From: Clostridiaceae bacterium Marseille-Q4143
GTDB taxonomy: Bacteria > Bacillota > Clostridia > Lachnospirales > Lachnospiraceae
Direction of reading: 5' to 3'
Assembly (NCBI GenBank): GCA_018228645.1
Contig: CP073693.1
Span: 372,001 to 436,000, forward strand
DNA length: 64,000 nucleotides
Notes under the pieces: generated by a model
What the model saw: only the letters and a program-made list of their open reading frames with translations
The model's database searches: none
Told to the model about the DNA's origin: nothing
Position numbers and translations under genes: made by a program
Shown: in pieces, positions 55,870-64,000 of the stretch
Numbering within the stretch: position 1 is the stretch's first letter
Layout: the number at the start of each line of letters is the position of its first letter

Positions 55870-57250
55870 ATGATTTCACAAGGGGAAGCGTGATTGTGAT
55901 CATAAATTCATTATTTTCCTGCTTCCAGGTAAAGTTTCCCCCATGATTTTCCATAATTTTTCGACAGGTTTTCAGACCAATCTGCGTACTCTCAGGATGG
56001 TCTTTCCGGTCACGAATATGGTTCGTGACCTGGATATGCAGCATATCCGGCTGCTCCGAAGCCTCGATCCGCAGCGGGTACACCGGATCTCCATACTTTT
56101 TCAGATTGGAGATAAGATTATCCATGACGCGCTGCATATATTCGCTGTCCACCTGTACGATTCCTTTAAGCTCTTTAATCTGGCATTCAATAGTACCGCC
56201 ATGATCCTGCCAGTCAAAGAACTGACCGTTACAGAGATCTTCCGCCAGCTCCACACTTGGAATCTTCTGCAGCTGCAGTCCCTTTTCTTCTCTGCCATAA
56301 ACCAGAAAATACTCAAACAGCCTGTCTGAGACCTTTTTCATCTGAAATGCCTTCTTCCGGCAATATTCCAGATATTTTTTCAACTGCTCCTCGTCTTCAT
56401 ACCGATGCATATTGAGAAGCTCCAGATAACCGATCAGCGAAGTCAGCGGTGTCCGCAAATCATGGGACATGGCCGTTACCAGTTCCATGTTGGCTTTTTC
56501 CGCCTCCGCCTTCATCTGCTGCTCTTCCAGAATACCATTCTTCAGTGATTCAATTCCGATTGCAAGGCTGGTCAGTTCATCTCTGCCTTTGATCGTAATA
56601 GGATACTCCAGATTTCCTCCCCCCAGCACCTTCAGATCCTGCTCCAGCTGATTGACATACCGGATTTTCCGGTGAATCAATGCAAAGAGAAGTAAAATGA
56701 ATACAATTGCTCCTGATCCATACTCTGCAATATCAACCCAATAAAGATTATCTACATCCAGATAAACCTCCAGATCCACTTTAATCACGGTTCCGTCATA
56801 AAGCATCACGTCATGATAGTTACTGGTCGGGTATAGTTCGGCTGAATCTATCTCATCCGGATTTTCTGCTTCCCCTTCCATATATAATGCATCATCATCC
56901 TCCCAGGAATCTGTTTCCGGCGAATCAGGAGCCATATACGGCCCAAGAATAGGATCAATATTCCGGTAAAACGTCACATACACATCTCTCTGCCTTTGTA
57001 CCCAGGCAACCAATAATTCTATATTCTGTTCCGTAACCTTATGTTTTACAATAAACTGATCCAGATCCTTCAGCACTTCTTCGGTTTTGTCTTCATATTT
57101 TGTGCCGGAGTATGCTTCTGTAACTGCCCACTGAATGGCCGCTGTTCCTACTGCTCTTGATACCAAAATGGCAGTCAGCAGTGCAATTCCGCTCAGTGCG
57201 ATCAGCTCCATTGTCAGTCTGCTCCACCATCTGTTTTTCCTAATTGACAC
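55868..57250 (-). CDS. Sensor histidine kinase with acidic extracytoplasmic region
   Basis: 460 residues, probable GTG start at 57250 (GAAGAGGTTATT upstream). Membrane helix 1 (13-33), extracytoplasmic part (35-175) with an acidic stretch at 110-140, helix 2 (179-193), HAMP (194-245), HisKA with His263 in TAMSHDLRTPLTSLIGYL, HATPase with the N box NLISNLKKY and a G block QIGLKTCRKIMENHGG. It lacks the usual G-rich loop spacing of GTGLGL. It overlaps its response regulator by 11 bases and acts with it. Ligand unknown; position near a terminator shows it is the end of the pair. Confidence 0.88.
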   Translation of the reverse strand: MSIRKNRWWSRLTMELIALSGIALLTAILVSRAVGTAAIQWAVTEAYSGTKYEDKTEEVLKDLDQFIVKHKVTEQNIELLVAWVQRQRDVYVTFYRNIDPILGPYMAPDSPETDSWEDDDALYMEGEAENPDEIDSAELYPTSNYHDVMLYDGTVIKVDLEVYLDVDNLYWVDIAEYGSGAIVFILLLFALIHRKIRYVNQLEQDLKVLGGGNLEYPITIKGRDELTSLAIGIESLKNGILEEQQMKAEAEKANMELVTAMSHDLRTPLTSLIGYLELLNMHRYEDEEQLKKYLEYCRKKAFQMKKVSDRLFEYFLVYGREEKGLQLQKIPSVELAEDLCNGQFFDWQDHGGTIECQIKELKGIVQVDSEYMQRVMDNLISNLKKYGDPVYPLRIEASEQPDMLHIQVTNHIRDRKDHPESTQIGLKTCRKIMENHGGNFTWKQENNEFMITITLPLVKS

Positions 57251-57926
57251 AATAACCTCTTCCCCAGATATTCTGAATATAGGACTGTCCGCCCTTTTCC
57301 AGTTTTCTTCTGATATTTCGGATATGAACCATCACCGTATTACCGGAATTGGGAAAAAATGCTTCCTTCCAGACTGTCTCATAGATTTCTTTTACGGAAA
57401 ATACTTTCTTCGGATTGGAAATGAGCAGCAATAAAATCTGATACTCCATCTCTGTCAGCGTAATTTTCTCTCCGCCTGCCATCACGGTCTGCTGCTCTTG
57501 ATCAATGGTAATATCCCGGTAACATACAAGCTTCTCCGGCCTTTCTTCCCGTCCCTGATAGACCTTATATCTCCGGAGCAGTGCTTTTACCCGCGATAAT
57601 AGTTCCATGTAAGAAAATGGTTTCACCAGATAATCGTCACCACCTGCCGAAAATCCCTGCACTTTATCGTGTTCTCCAGATTTGGCTGTGAGGAACAAAA
57701 CCGGAACCATCGTCTTCTCCCTTATCTGTTCACATGCCCAGATCCCGGATTCTCCCGGCATCATCACATCCAGAATGATCAGATCTGCCTTTTCTGCCTG
57801 TTCTACCGCTTCTCTTGCATTACAGGCTTCTATTATTTCATATCCTTCTCCTGAAAGCATCATACGCAGCACATCCCTGATCTCCGGTTCGTCATCTGCT
57901 ATCAGAATCATCTGTTTTTCTGTCAT
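57240..57926 (-). CDS. OmpR/PhoB-family response regulator
   Basis: 228 residues; receiver with Asp53 in ILDVMMPGESG, and Lys in YLVKPFSYME (about 103), winged helix from about 130 ending in the block TVMVHIRNIRRKLEKGG and WGRGYCVN. Partner of the overlapping kinase. Regulon unknown; similar pairs next to ABC exporters respond to cell-wall antibiotics, but no exporter is adjacent. Confidence 0.9.
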   Translation of the reverse strand: MTEKQMILIADDEPEIRDVLRMMLSGEGYEIIEACNAREAVEQAEKADLIILDVMMPGESGIWACEQIREKTMVPVLFLTAKSGEHDKVQGFSAGGDDYLVKPFSYMELLSRVKALLRRYKVYQGREERPEKLVCYRDITIDQEQQTVMAGGEKITLTEMEYQILLLLISNPKKVFSVKEIYETVWKEAFFPNSGNTVMVHIRNIRRKLEKGGQSYIQNIWGRGYCVN

Positions 57927-58044
57927 GGATTCACCACCCTTCTTTTTTTATATTCTTTTCCTTTTGGAAAATTTCTAATGAAAGTGTAACATGTCCGTCC
58001 TGTGTAAAGAAAGACCCGAGAGGCAGAATTAAGACTTTTTAAGA

Positions 58045-58077
58045 AAGAAAAACGGGACTACAAAACTGTAGCCCCGT
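58045..58077 (-). terminator. Terminator of galK
   Basis: Stem AACGGGGCTACA / TGTAGTCCCGTT overlapping the end of galK, followed by TTTTTC on the minus strand. Confidence 0.8.
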
Positions 58078-59224
58078 TACCTGTCTCTACCACATAGAAT
58101 TCTGCTTTCAGTCCGGTCTGTGCGTAATAATTTTCACCGACCTGGCTGATAAAATCATTGACTGCACTGTTCTCCACGATACTGACGGTACAACCTCCAA
58201 ATCCGGCTCCCATCATGCGGGAACCCAGGACACCTCCTATTTTCCATGCTTCTTCTACCAGAATATCAAGTTCCCGGCCGGATACCTCATAGTCTTCCTT
58301 CAGCGAAATATGAGACGCATTCATCAGATGGCCGAATTCTTCCACATCACCGGCCTCCAGCGCTTTCACCGCTTCCATGGTACGCTGATTCTCCGTTACT
58401 GCATGTCTCGCTCTTCTTAAACAGACAGGGTCTTTGATCATCTCCTGTACTTCTTCAAAGACATCCGCTGTCAGTTCACTCAAATTACTGATAGCAATGA
58501 CCGTCTGCAGCTCCTTCAGTGCTTCCGCACATTCTTTCCTGCGTTGTCTGACACAGTCCTCCACACCGTCACGCGGTTTTCCGCTGTTGGTAATAATAAT
58601 TTTTTCATGCGGAAGCTGCAGCGGCGCATATATATAAGAAAGATTGCTCGTGTCCAACAGGATCGCATAGTCCTTTTTTCCCATGGCAATGGTAAATGGA
58701 TCCATAATGCCGCCGCCCGTCTTCAAATACTCATTCTCCGTCAGCTGGCTGAACAATGCGATATCCACCATACTAAGATCCGGAATTTCCAGAAGATCCC
58801 TTAAGATCAGGCCTGTCACCACCGTCAGGGATGCTGAAGAACCTATACCCAGTCCCTTCGGAATCTCTCCATAGTACAGAATATCAAGTCCACCCTTTAC
58901 CTGAATCCCCTTCTTCATAAACGTACGGACAACACCTTTGGGATAATTCCCCCAACCGTCCTCTTCCCGGTAATACATCTGTCCGGAATTCATTTCCAGA
59001 ATTCCCTGCTCCGGATAATTCAGAGAATAGAACCGAAAGCGGTTATCTTCTCTTTTTCTCGCCACTGCATAGGTTCCAATAGCAATCGCGCAGGCAAACA
59101 CATGCCCGCCATTATAATCGGTATGATCCCCGATCAGATTCACACGTCCCGGTGCAAAATAGACACTGACCGGACCATCTTCCCCGTAAATTTCCTGAAA
59201 CTTATCAATCAGCCGTTGTTTCAT
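58058..59224 (-). CDS. galK: Galactokinase
   Basis: 388 residues from ATG 59224. GHMP kinase: N-terminal APGRVNLIGDHTDYNGG (galactose-binding signature), ATP motif GLGIGSSASLTVVTG, catalytic Asp in the GGGIMDPFT region, and MMGAGFGGCTVS in the C-terminal motif. It phosphorylates galactose from lactose hydrolysis in the Leloir route. galT and galE are not in the window, and lacZ is at 44-47 kb. GAGAAAAGAGGGT precedes the start. Confidence 0.95.
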   Translation of the reverse strand: MKQRLIDKFQEIYGEDGPVSVYFAPGRVNLIGDHTDYNGGHVFACAIAIGTYAVARKREDNRFRFYSLNYPEQGILEMNSGQMYYREEDGWGNYPKGVVRTFMKKGIQVKGGLDILYYGEIPKGLGIGSSASLTVVTGLILRDLLEIPDLSMVDIALFSQLTENEYLKTGGGIMDPFTIAMGKKDYAILLDTSNLSYIYAPLQLPHEKIIITNSGKPRDGVEDCVRQRRKECAEALKELQTVIAISNLSELTADVFEEVQEMIKDPVCLRRARHAVTENQRTMEAVKALEAGDVEEFGHLMNASHISLKEDYEVSGRELDILVEEAWKIGGVLGSRMMGAGFGGCTVSIVENSAVNDFISQVGENYYAQTGLKAEFYVVETGNGATVL

Positions 59225-59270
59225 ACCCTCTTTTCTCCCATAGTTTCTGAAATCGACATATATTTTAGTT

Positions 59271-59299
59271 ATCATAGCATAAATCAACGTTTTTGTTAA
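59271..59299 (-). promoter_or_regulatory. galK promoter
   Basis: Minus strand TTAACA (59294-59299), 17 bases, TATGAT (59271-59276). Confidence 0.55.
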
Positions 59300-59311
59300 G
59301 AATTTGTTACG

Positions 59312-59340
59312 TTGACTTTTTAACAGCAGGTAGTTACAAT
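59312..59340 (+). promoter_or_regulatory. uppP promoter
   Basis: TTGACT (59312-59317), 17 bases, TACAAT (59335-59340). Confidence 0.7.
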
Positions 59341-59374
59341 AAATAAAAATATCTTTTTCTAAGGAGTATGTACC

Positions 59375-60193
59375 ATGTTAGAATTTTTAAAAGTCATTTT
59401 CCTGGGTATTGTGGAAGGAATCACAGAATGGCTTCCCATCTCCAGCACCGGACATATGATTCTGGTCGACGAATTTATCAAGCTGAACGTCACTCATGAT
59501 TTTATGGAAATGTTCCTGGTGGTCATTCAGCTGGGTGCTATTCTGGCTGTCGTCGTTCTGTATTTTCCGAAACTGTGGCCGTTCTGCTCCCCCAAAAACG
59601 GATGGATCAAAAAAGATACCTGGATTCTCTGGTTCAAGGTCATCATAGCTGCTCTTCCGGCTGCCATCATTGGTCTTCCATTTGACGATCTGCTGGATAA
59701 ACTGTTCTATAACTATCAGACCGTTGCTGTCACCCTGATCCTGTACGGCGTGCTGTTCATCGTTGTCGAAAATTGTAACAAAAAACGCCGTCCACGTATC
59801 AGATCTCTGGAATCCCTCCCCTGGTCCACCGCTCTTCTGATCGGTGTCTTCCAGATCCTTGCATTGATTCCGGGAACTTCCCGTTCCGGTTCCACCATCC
59901 TTGGAGGTATTCTTCTTGGTGCATCACGCTATGTGGCAGCAGAATTCAGTTTCTTCCTGTCCATTCCGATCATGTTTGGGGCCAGTCTTCTGAAACTGGT
60001 AAAATTCGGTTTCAACTTTACCGGCTATGAGCTTGCCATCCTGATCGTCGGCATGCTGACCGCATTTATCGTATCCATCTTGGCCATCAAATTCCTGATG
60101 AACTACATCAAGAAAAATGATTTCAAACCGTTTGGATACTACCGTATTGTACTCGGTATTCTTGTCCTGGGTTACTTCCTGTTCCTGGGCTAA
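59375..60193 (+). CDS. uppP: Undecaprenyl-diphosphatase UppP/BacA
   Basis: 272 residues, eight membrane helices. Family motifs are [18 protein letters not shown] (catalytic Glu and Ser/Thr-rich loop) and [20 protein letters not shown]. Recycles the C55 lipid carrier of peptidoglycan synthesis and confers basal bacitracin tolerance. Ribosome site AAGGAGTATGTACC. It is 22 bases upstream of a DUF815 ATPase gene and likely cotranscribed. Confidence 0.96.
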   Translation: MLEFLKVIFLGIVEGITEWLPISSTGHMILVDEFIKLNVTHDFMEMFLVVIQLGAILAVVVLYFPKLWPFCSPKNGWIKKDTWILWFKVIIAALPAAIIGLPFDDLLDKLFYNYQTVAVTLILYGVLFIVVENCNKKRRPRIRSLESLPWSTALLIGVFQILALIPGTSRSGSTILGGILLGASRYVAAEFSFFLSIPIMFGASLLKLVKFGFNFTGYELAILIVGMLTAFIVSILAIKFLMNYIKKNDFKPFGYYRIVLGILVLGYFLFLG

Positions 60194-60215
60194 TCATACA
60201 TAAGGGAGAAAGAAA

Positions 60216-61532
60216 ATGTACAAAGAAATCGCAAAACTCATTTTATACCGTGATCTTGGAGAAGACAGCATCCTCTTAAAGCTGTCCGGCATCTTCCGCG
60301 ACTATGAACTTGATCTCGCAGAAAAAGAAAATCTGACCAGCCGGATCTATGAGCAGATGAAAGCGCTCCTCGATCTTTCCACCCAGTATGGCTTCGACAA
60401 AAATCTGTGGCACAATTATCTGACCTTCATCCTGCTGACCAATGAAAACTCTTTCAGCATGACCAGTGAGAAGGTAGGTGCCAATGACGGTACCGTCAAT
60501 CATTTTGCAAAAGCAGATTTCGCCGTATTCAAAAAACTGTTTGACTTTGACTTTGGTCCCATTGAAAAAGATCTTGGTATCGACTGTTTCTCTACGGTCT
60601 GCAATTACCACTCCATTCCGAAAAAGGAACGGATGTACAACCGCAATGTCAGTGAACGTGTGCAGGAAGTCAGCGAACGAATCGAGAAGGCCGCTGATGA
60701 AGAAGAGATCTTTACCATCGTCACTGATTTCTACAAAGCTTATGGTGTAGGTATGTTCGGCCTGAATCGTGCTTTCCGTATCCGCCACCTGGAAGATGGA
60801 GTGGAATTCCTGCCTATCAACAATACGGACAGCGTTCTTCTGAAAGATCTGATCGGATATGAGATCCAGAAGAAAAAGCTGATTGATAATACAGAGGCAT
60901 TTGTCAAAGGACTTCCGGCCAACAACGTACTGCTCTGTGGAGATGCCGGTACCGGAAAGTCTACCAGCATCAAAGCACTGCTCAACGAATATTATGATCA
61001 GGGACTTCGTATGATCGAGATTTACAAGCATCAGTTCCAGGATCTGTCCTCCATCATTGCACAGGTAAAAAACCGGAACTACCGCTTTATCATTTACATG
61101 GATGACCTTTCTTTCGAAGACTTCGAGATTGAATACAAATTCCTGAAGGCAGTCATCGAAGGCGGCATGGAGACCCGTCCGGATAATGTCCTGATCTATG
61201 CAACATCCAACCGCCGTCACCTGATCAAGGAGAGCTGGAATGACCGCAACGACATGGAAAACGAGAACGGTATGCACCGCTCCGATACCATGCAGGAAAA
61301 ACTCTCCCTGGTGGCCCGATTCGGTGTAACGATCTACTACGGAAAGCCGTCCCAGAAGGAATACTTCACCATTGTGAAAGAACTCCGCAAGCGTTATCCG
61401 TCCATCACGCTGACCGATGAGGAACTGTGCGCAGAGGCCAACAAGTGGGAATTAAGCCACGGCGGTATCTCCGGAAGAACTGCACAGCAGTTTATCAACT
61501 ATATGGCAGGCATGGCTCCTGCTGCTGAATAA
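60216..61532 (+). CDS. DUF815 AAA+ ATPase
   Basis: 438 residues. Unique N-terminal helical region (1-190), then an AAA+ module with Walker A LLCGDAGTGKSTSIKALLN, Walker B FIIYMDDLSFEDFE and sensor VLIYATSNRRHLI. DUF815 proteins are near AAA chaperones and possibly moderate membrane or cell-division targets; function not established. It follows uppP closely; ribosome site AAGGGAGAAAGAAA. Confidence 0.9.
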   Translation: MYKEIAKLILYRDLGEDSILLKLSGIFRDYELDLAEKENLTSRIYEQMKALLDLSTQYGFDKNLWHNYLTFILLTNENSFSMTSEKVGANDGTVNHFAKADFAVFKKLFDFDFGPIEKDLGIDCFSTVCNYHSIPKKERMYNRNVSERVQEVSERIEKAADEEEIFTIVTDFYKAYGVGMFGLNRAFRIRHLEDGVEFLPINNTDSVLLKDLIGYEIQKKKLIDNTEAFVKGLPANNVLLCGDAGTGKSTSIKALLNEYYDQGLRMIEIYKHQFQDLSSIIAQVKNRNYRFIIYMDDLSFEDFEIEYKFLKAVIEGGMETRPDNVLIYATSNRRHLIKESWNDRNDMENENGMHRSDTMQEKLSLVARFGVTIYYGKPSQKEYFTIVKELRKRYPSITLTDEELCAEANKWELSHGGISGRTAQQFINYMAGMAPAAE

Positions 61533-61553
61533 CCTTTGCCTCTTCCGGCATAA

Positions 61554-61593
61554 AAATGCACCCACCGGAATTTCTCCGGTGGGTGCATTTTTT
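61554..61593. terminator. Bidirectional terminator after the DUF815 gene
   Basis: 16-bp stem AAATGCACCCACCGGA / TCCGGTGGGTGCATTT with a short loop and six T. Confidence 0.9.
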
Positions 61594-61608
61594 ATCTTAT
61601 TCACATTT

Positions 61609-62898
61609 TTATTTATTTTCCAGAAGTTTTTCCACACTTGCCAGTTTTACACACAGTGCAAACAGCTCTGCACACTGTTTCAGTTCTTCCATGGACGGGA
61701 AGGACGGTGCAATTCGGATATTGGTATCATGGGGATCTTTCTTATATGGATAGGTTGCTCCGACAGTGGTCAGAGTAACGCCTGCATCTTTACATTTCTG
61801 GTATACAGCCTTTGCACAGCCTTCCATCGTATCGAAAGAAATGAAGTATCCTCCCAGCGGTTTTGTCCAGGTACCGATGCCCAGACCGCCCAGCTCTTTC
61901 TCCAGCACATCCAACACGAGTTCAAATTTCGGACGCATGATGGCTGCATGTTTCTTCATATGCTCTTTGATACCGTTCAGGTCCTTGAAGAAACGTACAT
62001 GACGCAGCTGGTTGATCTTATCATGGCTGATGATCTGTACGGTCATAGATTTCTTTACCCAGTCCAGATTGTCCTTGGATGCGGCGATACAGCTGATACC
62101 TGCTCCTGCAAAACTGATCTTGGAGGTGGAAGCAAATTCAAGAATCATGTTCTCTTTTCCGTTTGCCTTGCACATGGAAAGCATCTCCGGCAGATGATCC
62201 TGCTTCTCTTCCTCATCATACAGATGATGTACACAGTAGGCATTGTCCCAGTAAATACGGAAATCTTCTGCTGCCGGATTCAGATCTGCCATCCGTTTAC
62301 AGACATTTTCAGAATAGGTAATTCCCAGCGGATTGGTATACATCGGTACACACCAGATACCTTTCACAGCCGGATCCTTTACATACTCTTCTACCAGATC
62401 CATATCCGGACCTTCTGCGGTCATGGGAATCGTAATCATCTCGATACCGAAATGCTCGGTGATTCCAAAGTGACGGTCATAACCCGGAGCCGGGCATAAA
62501 AATTTTACTTTATCAAGCTTACACCACGGAGTACTTCCCATGACACCATGCGTGTAAGATCTGGAAATGCTGTCATACATGACATTTAAGCTTGCGGTAC
62601 CAAATACGATAACGTGCTCCGGGTCCACACCCAGCATCTCACCCAGCAGGCGGCGTGCTCCGTAAATTCCTTCCAGGCAGCCATAGTTTCTCGTATCCAC
62701 CCCCTGCTCGTCCTTCATATCGGCATGGCTGGTGAAAATATCCATCATCGGCATGGTCATGTCAAGCTGTGCCGGAGCTGGCTTTCCTCTGGACATATCC
62801 AGCTTCAGTCCTTTGCCCTTTGCATCTTCATACTGAAGAGTCAGTTCTTCTTTCAGTTTCAGCAGTTCCTCTTTTCCAAATTCACTGTACGGTGTCAT
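61609..62898 (-). CDS. Aspartate aminotransferase, type Ic
   Basis: 429 residues, PLP fold type I. Recognised by the N-terminus KLDMSRGKPAPAQLD, VFGTASLNVMYD, the CVPMYTNPLGITYS block and the PLP Lys in FASTSKISFAGAG. The family (called type Ic aspartate aminotransferase) makes oxaloacetate or aspartate; common in Clostridia and actinobacteria. AAGGAGGACATAAG precedes the ATG at 62898. Alanine-glyoxylate annotations for this family are less likely. Confidence 0.9.
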   Translation of the reverse strand: MTPYSEFGKEELLKLKEELTLQYEDAKGKGLKLDMSRGKPAPAQLDMTMPMMDIFTSHADMKDEQGVDTRNYGCLEGIYGARRLLGEMLGVDPEHVIVFGTASLNVMYDSISRSYTHGVMGSTPWCKLDKVKFLCPAPGYDRHFGITEHFGIEMITIPMTAEGPDMDLVEEYVKDPAVKGIWCVPMYTNPLGITYSENVCKRMADLNPAAEDFRIYWDNAYCVHHLYDEEEKQDHLPEMLSMCKANGKENMILEFASTSKISFAGAGISCIAASKDNLDWVKKSMTVQIISHDKINQLRHVRFFKDLNGIKEHMKKHAAIMRPKFELVLDVLEKELGGLGIGTWTKPLGGYFISFDTMEGCAKAVYQKCKDAGVTLTTVGATYPYKKDPHDTNIRIAPSFPSMEELKQCAELFALCVKLASVEKLLENK

Positions 62899-62925
62899 CT
62901 TATGTCCTCCTTATAATAAATAGAA

Positions 62926-62958
62926 GGAGCTGTATCCGGTTCTACGGATTTACAGCCC
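62926..62958 (-). terminator. Possible terminator after the HD gene
   Basis: Stem of 12-13 pairs (GGGGCTGTAaATCCG / CGGATaCAGCTCC) with a weak T tract on the minus strand. Confidence 0.5.
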
Positions 62959-62965
62959 CCTGTGA

Positions 62966-63580
62966 TTACTCCTGTTCAAATACCTTCTTTATTAGTCGAT
63001 CATATTCCTTCCAGGCGGGGTAAGAAGCCAGTTCCCGGAGAGCTTCGGCTGTCTGCCGATAAAGCCATCCATGCATCTTTTTATCGTTCTGGTGAAATCT
63101 CTCCCAGATCCGATCACCCACGCTGTCTACATCTCTGGCTATCGCACGAAGGTTGGACAATTTATCAGCCAGCGCCAGCATCTTGGCATTTCTGTCTGCC
63201 TTTTTCTGCAAAAAGGTGATTGTCTCCTGTTTGCGGATCATCCATGTAGACTCCGGAGGAAGATCCCTCCTTTTATCCTCGGTCTCACACGCCACATAAT
63301 GTGCTACCCGACTTCCGAAAAATGCTTCCACCTCTTCGGATGTCGCCGGTGTATCCTCCACAACATCATGGAGTACTGCCGCGGCAATCAGTTCCTCATC
63401 ATCCGTCATCTCCGCCACAATTGCTGCGGCTTCCACTGGATGAGACAGATAGGGAATTCTACTCCCCTTACGGGTCATCCCGCTGTGCGCTGCTGCTGCA
63501 AACATCACAGCACGTTCATAAAGCGGAAATTCGCTGTTTTTTAACATAGAACTCAACTCATCTGTTATACTGACTGCCAT
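62966..63580 (-). CDS. HD-domain phosphohydrolase, SpoT-hydrolase-like
   Basis: 204 residues from ATG 63580; a GTG at 63592 is an alternative. HD metal-binding residues fall in AAHSGMTRKGSRIPYLSHPVEA, AVLHDVVEDTPAT and ADKLSNLRAIARD, the pattern of the ppGpp hydrolase domain of RelA/SpoT and of small alarmone hydrolases (MESH1). No synthetase, TGS or ACT domain follows, so it is a stand-alone hydrolase. Activity on ppGpp or another nucleotide is inferred. Confidence 0.82.
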   Translation of the reverse strand: MAVSITDELSSMLKNSEFPLYERAVMFAAAAHSGMTRKGSRIPYLSHPVEAAAIVAEMTDDEELIAAAVLHDVVEDTPATSEEVEAFFGSRVAHYVACETEDKRRDLPPESTWMIRKQETITFLQKKADRNAKMLALADKLSNLRAIARDVDSVGDRIWERFHQNDKKMHGWLYRQTAEALRELASYPAWKEYDRLIKKVFEQE

Positions 63581-63655
63581 TTTCCTGTACACCCTCTACC
63601 CCAATTTCTTCGTCAGTATACCATAACACAAAAAAAATAGCAAGACATAATGTGT

Positions 63656-63856
63656 CTACTCACCGGACAAATGACCGTAGAACGAGAGCATATAAAGTCC
63701 GCATAAACCGACCAGTGCATAAATAATTCTGGAAATCCAGCTTAAGTTTCCAAATAACCATGCTACCAGGTCAAGCTGGAAGAAGCCGATCAGTCCCCAG
63801 TTTACCGCTCCTATAATTACCAATGTCAGTGCAAAACAATCTAAACCTCTGTTCAT
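63656..63856 (-). CDS. DUF378-family small membrane protein
   Basis: 66 residues from ATG 63856 (AAAAGGAGGTAAATCTTTG upstream). Two membrane helices (about 8-30 and 38-58); IIGAVNWGLIGFFQLDLVAWLFG is the DUF378 signature. Function unknown, widespread in Firmicutes. Confidence 0.85.
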   Translation of the reverse strand: MNRGLDCFALTLVIIGAVNWGLIGFFQLDLVAWLFGNLSWISRIIYALVGLCGLYMLSFYGHLSGE

Positions 63857-63903
63857 CAAAGATTTACCTCCTTTTGCACCTAGTATATCCGGCCTTCGTA
63901 AGA

Positions 63904-64000
63904 CTATACTTCACCAACTGCAGTCTGTCCGCATTTAATTTCTTTTAATACGAAATACGTCTTAGTTGCAGAGACGCCACGGATACTCTTGATGATTCTG
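63904..64000 (-). CDS. C-terminal end of an AsnC/Lrp-type protein, cut by window edge
   Basis: Thirty-two codons before TAG at 63904-63906 read RIIKSIRGVSATKTYFVLKE and an end TAVGEV. This resembles the last strands of Lrp/AsnC ligand-binding domains. The start is outside the window, so identity is tentative. Confidence 0.5.
   Translation of the reverse strand, partial: RIIKSIRGVSATKTYFVLKEIKCGQTAVGEV

Noticed and set aside
60276..61277. Minus-strand frame of 333 codons inside the DUF815 gene
   Set aside because: Shadow of a gene with clear Walker motifs.

Overview
The window reads as chromosomal DNA of a spore-forming, anaerobic Gram-positive bacterium of the class Clostridia, most likely a gut Lachnospiraceae member. 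This rests on gene content, not on a database match. Signs are an alpha/beta-type spore protein, a GerMN lipoprotein, DapL for lysine and peptidoglycan synthesis, a two-gene SufC/SufB iron-sulfur system, rubredoxin, DUF4364 and DUF4250 proteins, a type Ic aspartate aminotransferase, and classical -35/-10 promoters with strong GGAGG ribosome sites. There is no rRNA, CRISPR array or prophage.

Left part (1-8 kb, minus strand): a competence-like string with a ComEA-type lipoprotein, a WalRK-like two-component pair, a GerMN lipoprotein and ComEC, which runs off the left edge. A DUF606 transporter and an orphan solute-binding protein lie upstream. From 7.3 to 13.8 kb is arginine biosynthesis: argC, a GNAT acetyltransferase, argJ, argB and argD on minus, and argG divergent on plus. 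The shared control region carries evenly spaced palindromes. Next come small membrane proteins and lipoproteins, YqeG, dapL, rho, a radical SAM protein and DUF4364 (13.8-20.8 kb). The protein quality-control cluster tig-clpP-clpX-lon-engB plus an AI-2E-type permease fills 20.9-28.2 kb.

Middle part (28-41 kb): spore protein, DJ-1 protein, CYTH protein, two XRE regulators, pyrC, a LysR regulator with a CapA protein, three tRNA-Leu genes, two CobW-family GTPases (one with a long His/Cys-rich stretch, one fused to a DUF1980-like domain), infC-rpmI-rplT with an L20-type attenuator leader and an AUU start, and clpB under a CIRCE operator.

Accessory region (41.4-53.2 kb): AT-rich and bounded by gene remnants. 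It holds a lactose locus (AraC regulator, a 25-codon small ORF, GPH symporter, LacZ, second AraC regulator), an ABC exporter, an IS-like element without transposase with 31-bp inverted ends, small orphan ORFs, and a MATE efflux gene. The MATE gene has a leader with two terminator hairpins and nested short ORFs, which looks like ribosome-mediated attenuation. This is the most interesting regulatory structure in the window.

Right part (53-64 kb): rubredoxin under a PerR-like operator, sufCB, a VOC protein, a second two-component system, galK, uppP, a DUF815 ATPase, a type Ic aspartate aminotransferase, an HD phosphohydrolase, a DUF378 protein, and the C-terminal end of an AsnC/Lrp-type protein at the right edge.
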